From contig DPRS01000049.1 in NCBI GenBank assembly GCA_003537575.1, forward strand, positions 83,560 through 104,795: DNA of 21,236 nucleotides. The letters run 5' to 3'. Each line of letters opens with the position of its first letter. The stretch's first letter is position 1. Positions 7,242 to 14,179 of this stretch are shown here, piece after piece. This stretch comes from Oxalobacteraceae bacterium (lineage in GTDB: Bacteria; Pseudomonadota; Gammaproteobacteria; Burkholderiales; Burkholderiaceae_D). Below the pieces are notes generated by a model. That model did not search any database. It saw only the letters and a list, made by a program, of their open reading frames with translations, and was not told the DNA's origin. A program made the position numbers and the translations under genes.

Positions 7242-7715
7242 ATGCATCGTGTCGGCATCATTTCGGATACACATGGGCTGTTGCGGCCGCAGGCTATCGC
7301 TGCCTTGCGCGGTTGCGACCGCATCATTCATGGCGGCGACATCGGCAAGCCACAGATACTGGAAGAGCTTTCCGCGCTGGCGCCCGTGACGGCGGTGCGC
7401 GGCAACAATGACAAAGGCGCCTGGGCGGAAAACCTGCCCGAGACGCTGCGGCTGGAAATCGACGGCGTCCGCATCTACGTGCTGCACGATCTGGCGCAGC
7501 TGGATATCGATCCGCAGGCAACCGGCATGCGCGTGGTCGTATCAGGCCACTCGCACCGTCCGCTGATCACGGAACGTAACGGCGTATTGTTTGTGAACCC
7601 CGGCAGCGCTGGGCCGCGCCGCTTTCGGCTCCCCATCGCGGTTGCCGAACTCGTGATCGACGGTCAGTCAGTCACGCCACGCATCGCGGAATTAAGCCTC
7701 GACAATTTCGCCTGA
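7242..7715 (+). CDS. YfcE/MJ0936-family metallophosphoesterase
   Basis: A 157-residue cytoplasmic metal-dependent phosphodiesterase of the YfcE group. All the metallophosphoesterase motifs are present in order: 'IISDTHG' (Asp and His ligands, residues 6-12), 'IHGGDIG' (Asp33), 'AVRGNNDKG' (Asn ligand), 'YVLHDL' (His; the more common form is HGH) and 'VSGHSHRP' (two His), followed by 'FVNPGSAGPRR', which is typical of this subfamily. Length agrees with the family. YfcE enzymes hydrolyse artificial phosphodiesters in vitro and their natural substrate is unsettled. The gene starts two bases after the cytochrome c stop. The Asp in 'LHDL' replacing Gly in LHGH is a small departure that may matter for activity. 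Confidence 0.88.
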   Translation: MHRVGIISDTHGLLRPQAIAALRGCDRIIHGGDIGKPQILEELSALAPVTAVRGNNDKGAWAENLPETLRLEIDGVRIYVLHDLAQLDIDPQATGMRVVVSGHSHRPLITERNGVLFVNPGSAGPRRFRLPIAVAELVIDGQSVTPRIAELSLDNFA

Positions 7716-7739
7716 CGAATAAACCAGGCAAAGCCGGTA

Positions 7740-7988
7740 TTACTGACGGCCGATATAGCGCATTTCAGCTGCCAGGCTCGGGCTCACATCCTCATAGCTG
7801 CTAGCCAGGCGGAAGAGGCCTTCCCTGTCCAGCTTTCTCGGTGCTGCGACTTTGACTTCCGCGACCCTGGCTGCCGGTTTGGCGGCAAACAGGGCAGCAC
7901 CTGCGGCGCGCAATGCATTCGCGATATTTGCCAGCAAACCGTCATGCGCATGGGAATGCGAATAGTGCGGAATATGCAGGATGGACAT
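7740..7988 (-). CDS. Small conserved-type hypothetical protein with His-rich N-terminus
   Basis: An 82-residue protein I cannot assign to a named family. A strong AAGGAG ribosome-binding site seven bases before the ATG supports it as a real gene. The first 17 residues hold five histidines (5, 8, 11, 13 and 15), then a hydrophobic Ala-rich helix (about 18-38) and a basic linker. The C-terminus 'RLASSYEDVSPSLAAEMRYI' resembles the ends of small proteins I associate with related Burkholderiales, in which a short helix ends with 'L..E.R'. It has no signal peptide and the Ala-rich stretch is only marginally membrane-like. The His cluster may bind a metal. The gene converges with the YfcE gene across 24 bases. 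Confidence 0.65.
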   Translation of the reverse strand: MSILHIPHYSHSHAHDGLLANIANALRAAGAALFAAKPAARVAEVKVAAPRKLDREGLFRLASSYEDVSPSLAAEMRYIGRQ

Positions 7989-8285
7989 TTTTTACTCCTT
8001 AAGAAAAGCTGTTTGACTCGTCTTAAGTATGTGCTTGCAGGAAAAATATTCCAGTTTCGATTAGTGATGACAGGCATCGTCACGATGAATATCACTGTCT
8101 TCCTGGTTGTCAATTCTACTATCCCGGCATGCTTGTCACTAAAACATCTTTCGGAGTGAATATCCATGAAATTGCGTACGCCGCCGGAGCGCGGCACAGG
8201 GGACGGCCACTGAGGTAGCAAACCGGCCGCTGCAGTGTGGATGTGGGCAGGCACTTGCCGATGGCGATGCCTGCCCTGCCAGGTA
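7989..8285. other. Intergenic region between the small protein and the CBS gene
   Basis: These 297 bases hold the ribosome-binding site of the small gene, a perfect TTGACA on the minus strand (8108-8113) with only a poor -10 partner (TATTCA, 8086-8091, 16-base spacer), and the hairpin at 8245-8276. A 15-codon open frame starting at 8166 has a fair ribosome-binding site but no other support. I see nothing else. Confidence 0.4.
8245..8276 (-). terminator. Strong stem-loop at the 3' end of the CBS gene
   Basis: GGGCAGGCA (8245-8253) pairs perfectly with TGCCTGCCC (8268-8276), and the loop can form a further short stem (TTGCC with GGCGA, one wobble). It begins nine bases beyond the CBS stop codon. 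There is no T tract on the minus strand, so it may act as an RNA 3'-end stabiliser or an atypical terminator. Confidence 0.5.
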
Positions 8286-9110
8286 TCATCCGATATCTGC
8301 GCCAGTCGCGCCTCCTGTCGTGCCTGCTACGCCACCGGATGCGCCGCCGGGGCCGCCCGCACTCGTACCCTCGGGCGCGTCGCTGCTGCCACTCTTGGCC
8401 TTCTTGCCTCCCTTGGCTTGCGGCACGCGTGCGCCTGCCGCGGCATCCGTGCCGCCCGCCGCGCCGACCACGCCGGCGGTGCCCGCCATGCGGGATTCGC
8501 TGGTATCGTCCATTGCACCCATTGCATCCATCGTACCGGACGTGGCGCCGGCCATGCCGGCAAGGCCGACGTCGCCTTCATATCCCATCGAACCACTTGA
8601 GTCTGCTCCTGCGGCCGCATTGGCGCGGCCCGCACCCGCAGATGCACTGCCGGCTTGCGTCGAGCGGTCAGGCTGCGACGGCGTTGAAATCTTTTCCACC
8701 AGCGACTGCGCTTCGTCTTTCTGCACGCCGGCGCCTGTCCTGGTCGCGATATCGCCCAGCGCCACGATGCCGACCAGCTTGTGCTGATCGCCATGGGAAA
8801 CCACCGGTACGCGGCGTATCTGGGTATCGCCCATTTGCCGCATGACTTCATCCAGCGGCTGATCTTCGAAACACCAGCGCACATCGCCGCTCATGACTTC
8901 CTCGACGCGTGCCTCGGTGGGCGCGCGCCCCGCAGCGGTTCCGCGCACGGTGATATCGCGATCGGTCACCATGCCGACCAACTGCTCGCCGTCGCATACC
9001 GGCAGCGCGCCGACATTGAGCTCATCCATCATCTGTGCGGCGCGCTGCAGGTTTTCCTGAGGCGACACGAACTGGACATTGCGTGTCATTACTTCGGATA
9101 CCATTTGCAT
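8286..9110 (-). CDS. Two-CBS-domain protein with long Gly/Ala-rich tail
   Basis: A 274-residue cytoplasmic protein. Residues about 3-60 and 68-125 form a CBS pair: 'VSEVMTRNVQFVSPQENL', 'VGMVTDRDITVRG', 'EVMSGDVRWCFEDQPLDEVM', 'IRRVPVV' and 'VGIVALGDIATR'. This resembles stand-alone CBS proteins that bind adenine nucleotides and are often stress-related. From about residue 145 to the end the protein is a low-complexity tail rich in Gly, Ala, Ser and Met with one basic patch ('KGGKKAKSG'), probably disordered. I chose the ATG at 9110 because AGGAG lies six bases upstream; an in-frame TTG at 9131 is less likely. The tail is in frame throughout and keeps coding-like third-position GC, so it does not look like a frameshift product. 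Its role is unknown. Confidence 0.82.
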   Translation of the reverse strand: MQMVSEVMTRNVQFVSPQENLQRAAQMMDELNVGALPVCDGEQLVGMVTDRDITVRGTAAGRAPTEARVEEVMSGDVRWCFEDQPLDEVMRQMGDTQIRRVPVVSHGDQHKLVGIVALGDIATRTGAGVQKDEAQSLVEKISTPSQPDRSTQAGSASAGAGRANAAAGADSSGSMGYEGDVGLAGMAGATSGTMDAMGAMDDTSESRMAGTAGVVGAAGGTDAAAGARVPQAKGGKKAKSGSSDAPEGTSAGGPGGASGGVAGTTGGATGADIG

Positions 9111-9338
9111 TGCTGTCTCCTTTCGTTGCAAATTCGAATGTCGCTGCGCCTGTCTCCGGCATTCGCCTATTTCAACCGGAAGGCGAACGGCATGACGGGC
9201 ACTGGCTCCATTCAGCGATAGTCACTCAGGTAAGACCGCCGCGCATGAAAAGGATTTCGACTTTTTTCCGGTAGCCGCATAAACTGCAAAAAATGATGAG
9301 CAGCACAGCGTGAACCCTGAAGAAAAAGCCCTAATCCG

Positions 9339-9755
9339 ATGCCCCACCAATCCATCCTCGATTTTTCCACGCAGGGCCGCGGCACCCGCAACATCACCGC
9401 CGCGGTGGCGCAAGCCGTTGCCGCCTCCGGCGTGCAAACCGGCTTGACACATATCTTCGTGCAACACACCAGTTGTTCGCTGACGATCACGGAAAACGCC
9501 GACCCCGACGTACGGCGCGATCTGGAAACCATTCTTGCGCGCCTGGCACCCGACGGCGACCCGGTCTACCGCCACGATCTCGAAGGGCCGGACGACATGT
9601 CCGCCCATGCGCGCAGCATTCTCACCAGCACCGGGCTCACTGTCCCGGTCGGCGCCGGCCGCCTGTTGCTGGGCACCTGGCAAGGCATTTTTCTCTGGGA
9701 GCACCGCACCAGCCCGCAACAGCGGCGCGTGGTAGTCACGGTAATGGGCGCGTGA
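9339..9755 (+). CDS. yjbQ: YjbQ family protein (UPF0047, secondary thiamine-phosphate synthase type)
   Basis: A 138-residue cytoplasmic protein matching YjbQ across its whole length. Diagnostic motifs are 'FVQHTSCSLTITENADPDV', 'RHDLEGPDDMSAHARS', 'VPVGAGRLLLGTWQGIFLWE' and 'HRTSPQQRRVVVTVMG'. The conserved His, Cys and Glu residues cluster in a putative active site. E. coli YjbQ was reported to have weak thiamine-phosphate synthase activity and databases use that name, but its physiological function remains uncertain. The gene is divergent from the CBS gene and 111 bases ahead of the dehydrogenase on the same strand. The ATG lacks a strong ribosome-binding site, but no better in-frame start lies upstream and the length agrees with the family. 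Confidence 0.92.
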   Translation: MPHQSILDFSTQGRGTRNITAAVAQAVAASGVQTGLTHIFVQHTSCSLTITENADPDVRRDLETILARLAPDGDPVYRHDLEGPDDMSAHARSILTSTGLTVPVGAGRLLLGTWQGIFLWEHRTSPQQRRVVVTVMGA

Positions 9756-9866
9756 TCGCACTGCTCCGCTCCTGGCACGAAAACGCGATCAGCGACCGAG
9801 TCCTGCGGCGCCAGGTCTGTCAAAATAACAGTTTGTCTGCCCGCAGCTTTTTCCAAGGAATCATTC

Positions 9867-10952
9867 ATGAAGACACACAAGATCGCCGTCATCGCCGGCG
9901 ACGGCATCGGCAAGGAAGTCATGCCGGAGGGCTTGCGCGTGCTGCAGGCCGCCGCCCGCAAGTTCGACATCGGCCTGGAGCTCGTCACTTTCGACTGGGC
10001 CCACTGCGACTATTACTTGCAGCACGGAAAAATGATGCCGGACGACTGGTTCGCCCAACTCAGCCAGTGCGAAGCCATCTATTTCGGCGCCGTCGGCTGG
10101 CCGGCCACCGTGCCCGACCATATCTCGCTATGGGGGTCATTGATCAAGTTCCGCCGCGAATTCGATGAGTACATCAACCTGCGGCCGGTGCGCCTGATGC
10201 CCGGCGTGCCTTGCCCGCTGGCCAACAAGCAGCCGGGCGATATCGATTTCTATGTAGTCCGTGAAAACACCGAAGGCGAATATTCTTCCGTCGGCGGCAA
10301 GATGTTCGAAGGCACCGAGCGCGAGTTCGTGCTGCAGGAAGCGGTCTTTACGCGCCACGGCGTCGACCGCGTGCTGCAGTACGCCTTCGAACTGGCGCAG
10401 CGCCGCCCGAAGAAGCACCTGACCTCGGCCACCAAGTCCAACGGCATCTCGATCAGCATGCCCTACTGGGACGAGCGGGTGGAAGACATGGCCCAACGCT
10501 ATCCGGAGGTAAGATGGGACAAGTACCACATCGATATTCTCTGTGCGCGCTTCGTCATGAGTCCGGAGCGCTTCGATGTCGTGGTCGCCTCCAATCTGTT
10601 TGGCGATATCCTGTCCGACCTCGGCCCGGCCTGCACCGGCACCATCGGCATCGCGCCTTCGGCCAATCTCAATCCGGAACGCAGGTTTCCGTCGCTGTTC
10701 GAACCGGTGCACGGCTCCGCGCCCGATATCGCCGGCAAGAACATCGCCAACCCGATCGGCATGATCTGGTCCGGCGCGATGATGCTGGAATTCCTCGGCC
10801 AGGGCCAGGCGAACTACACCGCCGCCCACGATGCCATTCTCAAGGCAATTGAAGCAAGCATCGCCGGCGGCACGGTCACTGCGGACCTGGGCGGCACGGC
10901 TAACACGACAGAGGCAGGCAAGGCAGTTGCTGCGGCCCTCGAAGCAATCTGA
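9867..10952 (+). CDS. Tartrate dehydrogenase / D-malate dehydrogenase (decarboxylating) family enzyme
   Basis: A 361-residue NAD-dependent beta-decarboxylating dehydrogenase, cytoplasmic. The order of motifs is that of the isocitrate/isopropylmalate dehydrogenase superfamily: 'IAVIAGDGIGKEVMPEGLRV' at the N-terminus, 'FYVVRENTEGEYSSVGG', 'ATKSNGISISMPYWDE', the metal-binding 'VVASNLFGDILSDLGPA' and 'EPVHGSAPDIAGKNIANPIG'. The 'WGSLIKFRREFDEYINLRPV' and 'PDHISLWGS' segments are those of the tartrate/D-malate group (TtuC, YeaU/DmlA) and not of LeuB. Expected substrates are L-tartrate, meso-tartrate or D-malate; which one cannot be read from sequence. AAGGAA stands seven bases before the ATG. 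Relatives are often controlled by a LysR regulator, but none is in this window. A hairpin terminator follows. Confidence 0.9.
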   Translation: MKTHKIAVIAGDGIGKEVMPEGLRVLQAAARKFDIGLELVTFDWAHCDYYLQHGKMMPDDWFAQLSQCEAIYFGAVGWPATVPDHISLWGSLIKFRREFDEYINLRPVRLMPGVPCPLANKQPGDIDFYVVRENTEGEYSSVGGKMFEGTEREFVLQEAVFTRHGVDRVLQYAFELAQRRPKKHLTSATKSNGISISMPYWDERVEDMAQRYPEVRWDKYHIDILCARFVMSPERFDVVVASNLFGDILSDLGPACTGTIGIAPSANLNPERRFPSLFEPVHGSAPDIAGKNIANPIGMIWSGAMMLEFLGQGQANYTAAHDAILKAIEASIAGGTVTADLGGTANTTEAGKAVAAALEAI

Positions 10953-10988
10953 AAAACAAATCCGCGCAAAAACAACGCATATACTTGC

Positions 10989-11038
10989 ATCCAGCAATTT
11001 CTTTACCCGTGCGGCATTGCTGGATTCCTACATTTTCT
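10989..11038 (+). terminator. Probable terminator of the tartrate/malate dehydrogenase gene
   Basis: ATCCAGCAAT (10989-10998) and ATTGCTGGAT (11016-11025) form a perfect 10-base-pair stem with a 17-base loop, 37 bases after the stop codon. A T-rich stretch with ATTTTCTT follows within 15 bases. The T tract is slightly distant, so efficiency is uncertain. Confidence 0.55.
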
Positions 11039-11181
11039 TGTCGCACGCCAAATACTCATTTTTTCGCAACGCCATCACATCATTAACTCGCATCACACTA
11101 AAAAACAAACTATTACTTTGCGCTTACTCAAATTTTTTCTTTTTTAAGTAGACAAAGCGTCATGTTTTAGCCACTTTATTG

Positions 11182-11199
11182 ACTAGCCGAAAGGCTAGT
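11182..11199 (+). other. Perfect hairpin with GAAA tetraloop in the DUF1906 leader
   Basis: ACTAGCC (11182-11188), GAAA, GGCTAGT (11193-11199): a seven-base-pair stem capped by a GNRA tetraloop, a stable RNA fold. It lies about 190 bases before the start codon and has no T tract behind it, so it is not a terminator. It may be part of a structured 5' leader or a small RNA. Confidence 0.45.
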
Positions 11200-11388
11200 A
11201 CTCGCAATCAATTTCCTGTCCTACACTGGTCTTGCAAAAATAAAAAGCAACGGAGACTTACTCGATACACGGCGCTTACTTTTAATCAAGTACGCCGATC
11301 ATGTCGTCATTCCCCGACAAGCGTGTGTCCCGCCAAAGCTCCAGATATTTTTGTGATGATGCCATTTCAAAACAAGGAGACTTTAACG

Positions 11389-12231
11389 ATGCGAGCCGTA
11401 TCCCGTTCTTCAACAATTAGCCTGCTTTCTTCCTTTGCAGTGGCTGTTTCAGCCATGCTGGCCGCTCCAGCGGCATACGCATATCCTGGCGGCGGCGGCG
11501 CTTTCAATGGCAAAGGGTTCGATACCTGTGCCGCGCCTTCGGCTTCGCAAATGCAAGCCTGGTGGAGCAATACGCCATGGAGTTTTATCGGCATTTACAT
11601 CGGCGGCAGCGTGCGTGCCTGTTCGCAGCCAAACCTGACGGCATCCTGGATGAACACTACCTATAATCAGGGATGGCGCCATACGCTGATCTGGGTCGGG
11701 CCGCAAGCGCCCTGCACCACCTTCTCCAGTCGGATCAGCTATAACACCACTACCGCTTACCAGCAGGGCAAGGATGAAGCACTCAAGGCATGGAATGCCC
11801 TGAAAAATTTAGGGTTCACCAACAATGCCGCCGGCACCCCGGTCGTCTATGACATGGAAGGCTACCCCAACAATAGCTCCTGCCGCGCAGCGGTAAAGTC
11901 TTTCCTTCAAGGTTGGGTCGACCAGCTTGCGGTCGCCCCGGCGCAACAATCCGGCGTATACGGCTCCGCCTGCAATTCCTATCTGAATGACCTGGCCACC
12001 ATGGCGCGCCCACCTAAATTCATCTACGCGGCGAATTGGGACAACAATCCATCGACGTCGGTGCTTTCCTGCGTCAACGGCGCCTACTGGACCAACCACC
12101 AGCGCCTCAAACAATACAAGGGCGACCACAATGAAACCTGGGGCGGCGTGACGCTCAATATCGACAGCAATTGCGCCAATGGTCCGATGGCGCCATCCGG
12201 CGGGCTCAATTCAGGCAGCGTATGCAACTAG
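11389..12231 (+). CDS. Secreted DUF1906 (Rv2525c-like, glycoside-hydrolase-like) protein
   Basis: A 280-residue exported protein. The signal peptide spans about residues 1-27 ('LLSSFAVAVSAMLAAPAAYA'). The mature part follows the DUF1906 pattern: 'GFDTCAAPSASQMQAWW', 'FIGIYIGGSVRAC', 'LTASWMNTTYNQGWRHTLIW', 'VGPQAP', 'AYQQGKDEALKAWNALKNLG', 'PVVYDMEGY', 'SGVYGSACNSYL', 'IYAANWDNNP', 'YWTNHQRLKQYKGD' and 'WGGVTLNIDSNC'. The fold is a TIM barrel related to GH25 lysozymes; the Asp/Glu of 'YDMEGY' and Asp of 'NIDSN' lie where active-site acids are expected. Several cysteines suggest disulphides. A cell-wall or polysaccharide target is plausible but unproven. The start is fixed by AAGGAG nine bases before the ATG; two ATGs about 30 bases upstream are less well placed. 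The DUF4232 gene follows after 67 bases. Confidence 0.85.
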   Translation: MRAVSRSSTISLLSSFAVAVSAMLAAPAAYAYPGGGGAFNGKGFDTCAAPSASQMQAWWSNTPWSFIGIYIGGSVRACSQPNLTASWMNTTYNQGWRHTLIWVGPQAPCTTFSSRISYNTTTAYQQGKDEALKAWNALKNLGFTNNAAGTPVVYDMEGYPNNSSCRAAVKSFLQGWVDQLAVAPAQQSGVYGSACNSYLNDLATMARPPKFIYAANWDNNPSTSVLSCVNGAYWTNHQRLKQYKGDHNETWGGVTLNIDSNCANGPMAPSGGLNSGSVCN

Positions 12232-12298
12232 GGCGCCGGCCTGTTCCCCCTGATCTTAAGCGATATACCGTCACGAATTCTTTTTAGGAGTGCTAGCA

Positions 12299-13255
12299 AT
12301 GTCAGATCGTTCGAATTTCATCAGTGGTCGGCAAACCCTGTTGTCTGCCGCGCCCGTTTTCATGCTTGGCCTGTTGCTGGGCAATCCCGCACACGGTGCG
12401 GCCGCCGTTCCCTGGCTGAACCAGCCCGCCGCCGAGAAGGCACCGCCGGCATCGACGGCCGCACGAGGTGCACGGCCCTGCGCCGGCAACGACCTGCAGA
12501 TCGTTGCCGGCCAAGCGGGCGCCTATCGCGGACAAGCCACGCAGGAAATCCGCCTCATCAATATCAGTGCCGAGACGTGCCATCTGGTCGGCTTTCCGAG
12601 CGCGCAACTGCTGCCGGCAGGCGAAGCACCGCAGACCATGGGGGCAAATGAAAATGCCGCGCATCTAACGAACGCGCGTATCGACCTTGAGCCTGGAGAA
12701 GAAGCTGTCATGCTGGTCGGCACACCGGGCACTTGCGAGGCAGCAAACGGTCCGCAGCGGAAGGTCAGCAAACGGCTGAAACTGGCGCTGCCCGGTGGCG
12801 GCTTGAAAACCCTGGAGGGCGTCCATATCGACACCTTGTGCGGCCGGGCATCGGTCATCAAATTCCACCCCGTGCATAATGAAGCCGCCGCGAAAGCCAG
12901 GATAGCGATGGCTGGCCCGTCGCTGAGTCAGCTGACAGGAACACTGAGCGCGCCGGACGAGGCTGCCCGGGGCAGTACGCTTTACTTCACGGTGACACTA
13001 TCCAACCCGACCGCCAGCCCGATTCCCCTCGCTCCCTGCCCCGCCTATACGCAATCCGTCTATGCCGACGGCAAGGCATCCTCCAGCACCTTGCGCCTGA
13101 ACTGCGGCGCAGTCGGCGCGCAAATCGCACCGAACTCCTCCGTGAATTTTGAAATGCAGGCGCAGGTTCCGGCGGATCTGCCGGCTGGCGGAGCCAAGCT
13201 AAGCTGGAAGCTGGAAGACGGGCCGGGGACGGGCAAGCTCATTTCTCTACGCTAA
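12299..13255 (+). CDS. Secreted DUF4232-domain protein
   Basis: A 318-residue exported protein. The N-terminus has a twin-basic-free signal peptide ('LLSAAPVFMLGLLLGNPAHG'), then a Pro/Ala linker and a DUF4232-type domain (about residues 55-190): 'CAGNDLQIVAGQAGAYRG', 'IRLINISAETCHLVGFPSAQ' and a later 'IDTLCGRASVIKF', with the paired cysteines usual for the family. The C-terminal part (about 205-318) looks like a second beta-sandwich ('LYFTVTLSNPTASPIPLAPC', 'SSVNFEMQAQVPADLPAG'), similar to domains that bind other proteins or carbohydrate. AGGAG precedes the ATG by eight bases; a GTG three codons upstream overlaps that site and is rejected. It shares a strand with, and lies close to, the DUF1906 gene, so co-expression is likely. 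Function is unknown. Confidence 0.75.
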   Translation: MSDRSNFISGRQTLLSAAPVFMLGLLLGNPAHGAAAVPWLNQPAAEKAPPASTAARGARPCAGNDLQIVAGQAGAYRGQATQEIRLINISAETCHLVGFPSAQLLPAGEAPQTMGANENAAHLTNARIDLEPGEEAVMLVGTPGTCEAANGPQRKVSKRLKLALPGGGLKTLEGVHIDTLCGRASVIKFHPVHNEAAAKARIAMAGPSLSQLTGTLSAPDEAARGSTLYFTVTLSNPTASPIPLAPCPAYTQSVYADGKASSSTLRLNCGAVGAQIAPNSSVNFEMQAQVPADLPAGGAKLSWKLEDGPGTGKLISLR

Positions 13256-13328
13256 GTCCATGCGGCCCATGTATGCTTGCGGCGTCTGGCGCCGGCCGTA
13301 GACAAGCACTTGCTTGGCACTTCCTTGC

Positions 13329-13358
13329 GATGCGGGCGTCTTTTCAGGTGCCCGCATC
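13329..13358. other. Inverted repeat at the end of the SDR gene
   Basis: GATGCGGGC (13329-13337) and GCCCGCATC (13350-13358) form a nine-base-pair stem with a 12-base loop, straddling the stop codon of the SDR gene (13344). It lies between convergent genes and may end transcription from both sides, though neither strand shows a T tract. Confidence 0.4.
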
Positions 13359-14087
13359 ACGCAAGTCGGCCACCGGCGCCTGGCCGAATCGCGGGCTCAG
13401 CAGAAAATCCACCAGCCGCCTGGCGCAGTCGACCGGATCGGCAAGCTGGCCGTCGCGTTTCAATCCATCGAACCTTTCGCGCAAGGGAAAGCGCTCCAGC
13501 GGCGTGGCGCGAATCTCCGCCTGCATGTCGGTATCGATCACGCCGGGCGCCAGGCTGCAGATGCGAATGCCCGGCATCTTGTCCAGCGCTACTGCTCGCG
13601 CATGATGATCCAGCGCTGCCTTGGTCGCGCAGTAGACGCTCCATCCGGCATAGGCGCTGCGCCCTGCTCCGCTCGATATGTGCAGGATACGTAAATCCCG
13701 GGCGGCAGCAGCAGCGTCGCCGGTGGCCGCCACGGCACTGGCCAGCATCATCGGCGCCGCCACATTCAGGTTGACCGCCTGAGCGATCCGCATCGCATCC
13801 TGGGCATCGAGAGAACCGATGGGTTGCACGGTTCCGGCATTATTGATCAACAGCGCGGCCTCGCTGCCGGCAAGGTAGCGTTGCAATGCGCCGCCCTCAA
13901 GCCAGCGTGCCAGCGCTTCGGCATCGGCCAGGTCGACATCCGCCTGCAGCAGCGCCGCCGGAAAACGGCTCGCCAGCGCGGCATTGCCGTGGCGTGAAAT
14001 TCCCAGCACAGGTATGCCGCGCAAAAGAAGTTCCCGCGCGATGGCGGCCCCGAGGCCGCGCGTGTGTCCGGTCAGTATGGCTTTCAT
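13344..14087 (-). CDS. Short-chain dehydrogenase/reductase (SDR) family oxidoreductase
   Basis: A cytoplasmic NAD(P)-dependent oxidoreductase of the classical SDR family, about 247 residues. The cofactor loop is 'ILTGHTRGLGAAIAREL' (TGxxxGxG), followed by 'ALLINNAGTVQP' (NNAG), a Ser in 'ILHISSGAG', the catalytic 'YCATKAALD' (YxxxK) and 'SLAPGVIDTDMQAEI' (PG motif). The Arg/His after the first Gly motif ('ISRHGN') suggests a preference for NADP. The C-terminal 'DPVDCARRLVDFLLSPRFG' recalls sepiapterin/benzil-reductase-like SDRs, but the substrate is unknown. The second of two adjacent ATGs (14087) is preferred because AAGG lies seven bases before it; the track of upstream in-frame codons to 14126 has no better site. 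It converges with the DUF4232 gene. Confidence 0.88.
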   Translation of the reverse strand: MKAILTGHTRGLGAAIARELLLRGIPVLGISRHGNAALASRFPAALLQADVDLADAEALARWLEGGALQRYLAGSEAALLINNAGTVQPIGSLDAQDAMRIAQAVNLNVAAPMMLASAVAATGDAAAAARDLRILHISSGAGRSAYAGWSVYCATKAALDHHARAVALDKMPGIRICSLAPGVIDTDMQAEIRATPLERFPLRERFDGLKRDGQLADPVDCARRLVDFLLSPRFGQAPVADLRDAGT

Positions 14088-14179
14088 CATCAAACCTTGT
14101 GTGGTGAATCTGATACTCGCCATCATAGCGGCAAGCCGCGCCGATTTCGAGCAGGATCATCACCGCAAGCTTGCGCGAA

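Larger units (their letters stand above)
10953..11388. other. AT-rich intergenic leader ahead of the DUF1906 gene
   Basis: This stretch of 436 bases is clearly more AT-rich than its neighbours, especially 11030-11260, with several A and T runs. It contains the dehydrogenase terminator, the GAAA-loop hairpin at 11182-11199 and the ribosome-binding site of the secreted protein. No promoter with two good boxes could be picked out, and I see no gene: the open frame running through the right half has no coding character before the ATG at 11389. Confidence 0.5.

Noticed and set aside
8166..8213. A 15-codon open frame with a fair ribosome-binding site
   Set aside because: Too short to judge, with no conservation evidence and a composition that could arise by chance.
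8286..8680. Frameshift as the cause of the low-complexity CBS tail
   Set aside because: The other frames give Cys/Arg/His-rich translations without CBS or other motifs, so the Gly/Ala frame is the natural one.
11140..11260. Possible cyclic-di-GMP (GEMM) riboswitch ahead of the DUF1906 gene
   Set aside because: A GAAA-capped stem is present, but the conserved core bases of GEMM-I around the two helices are missing.
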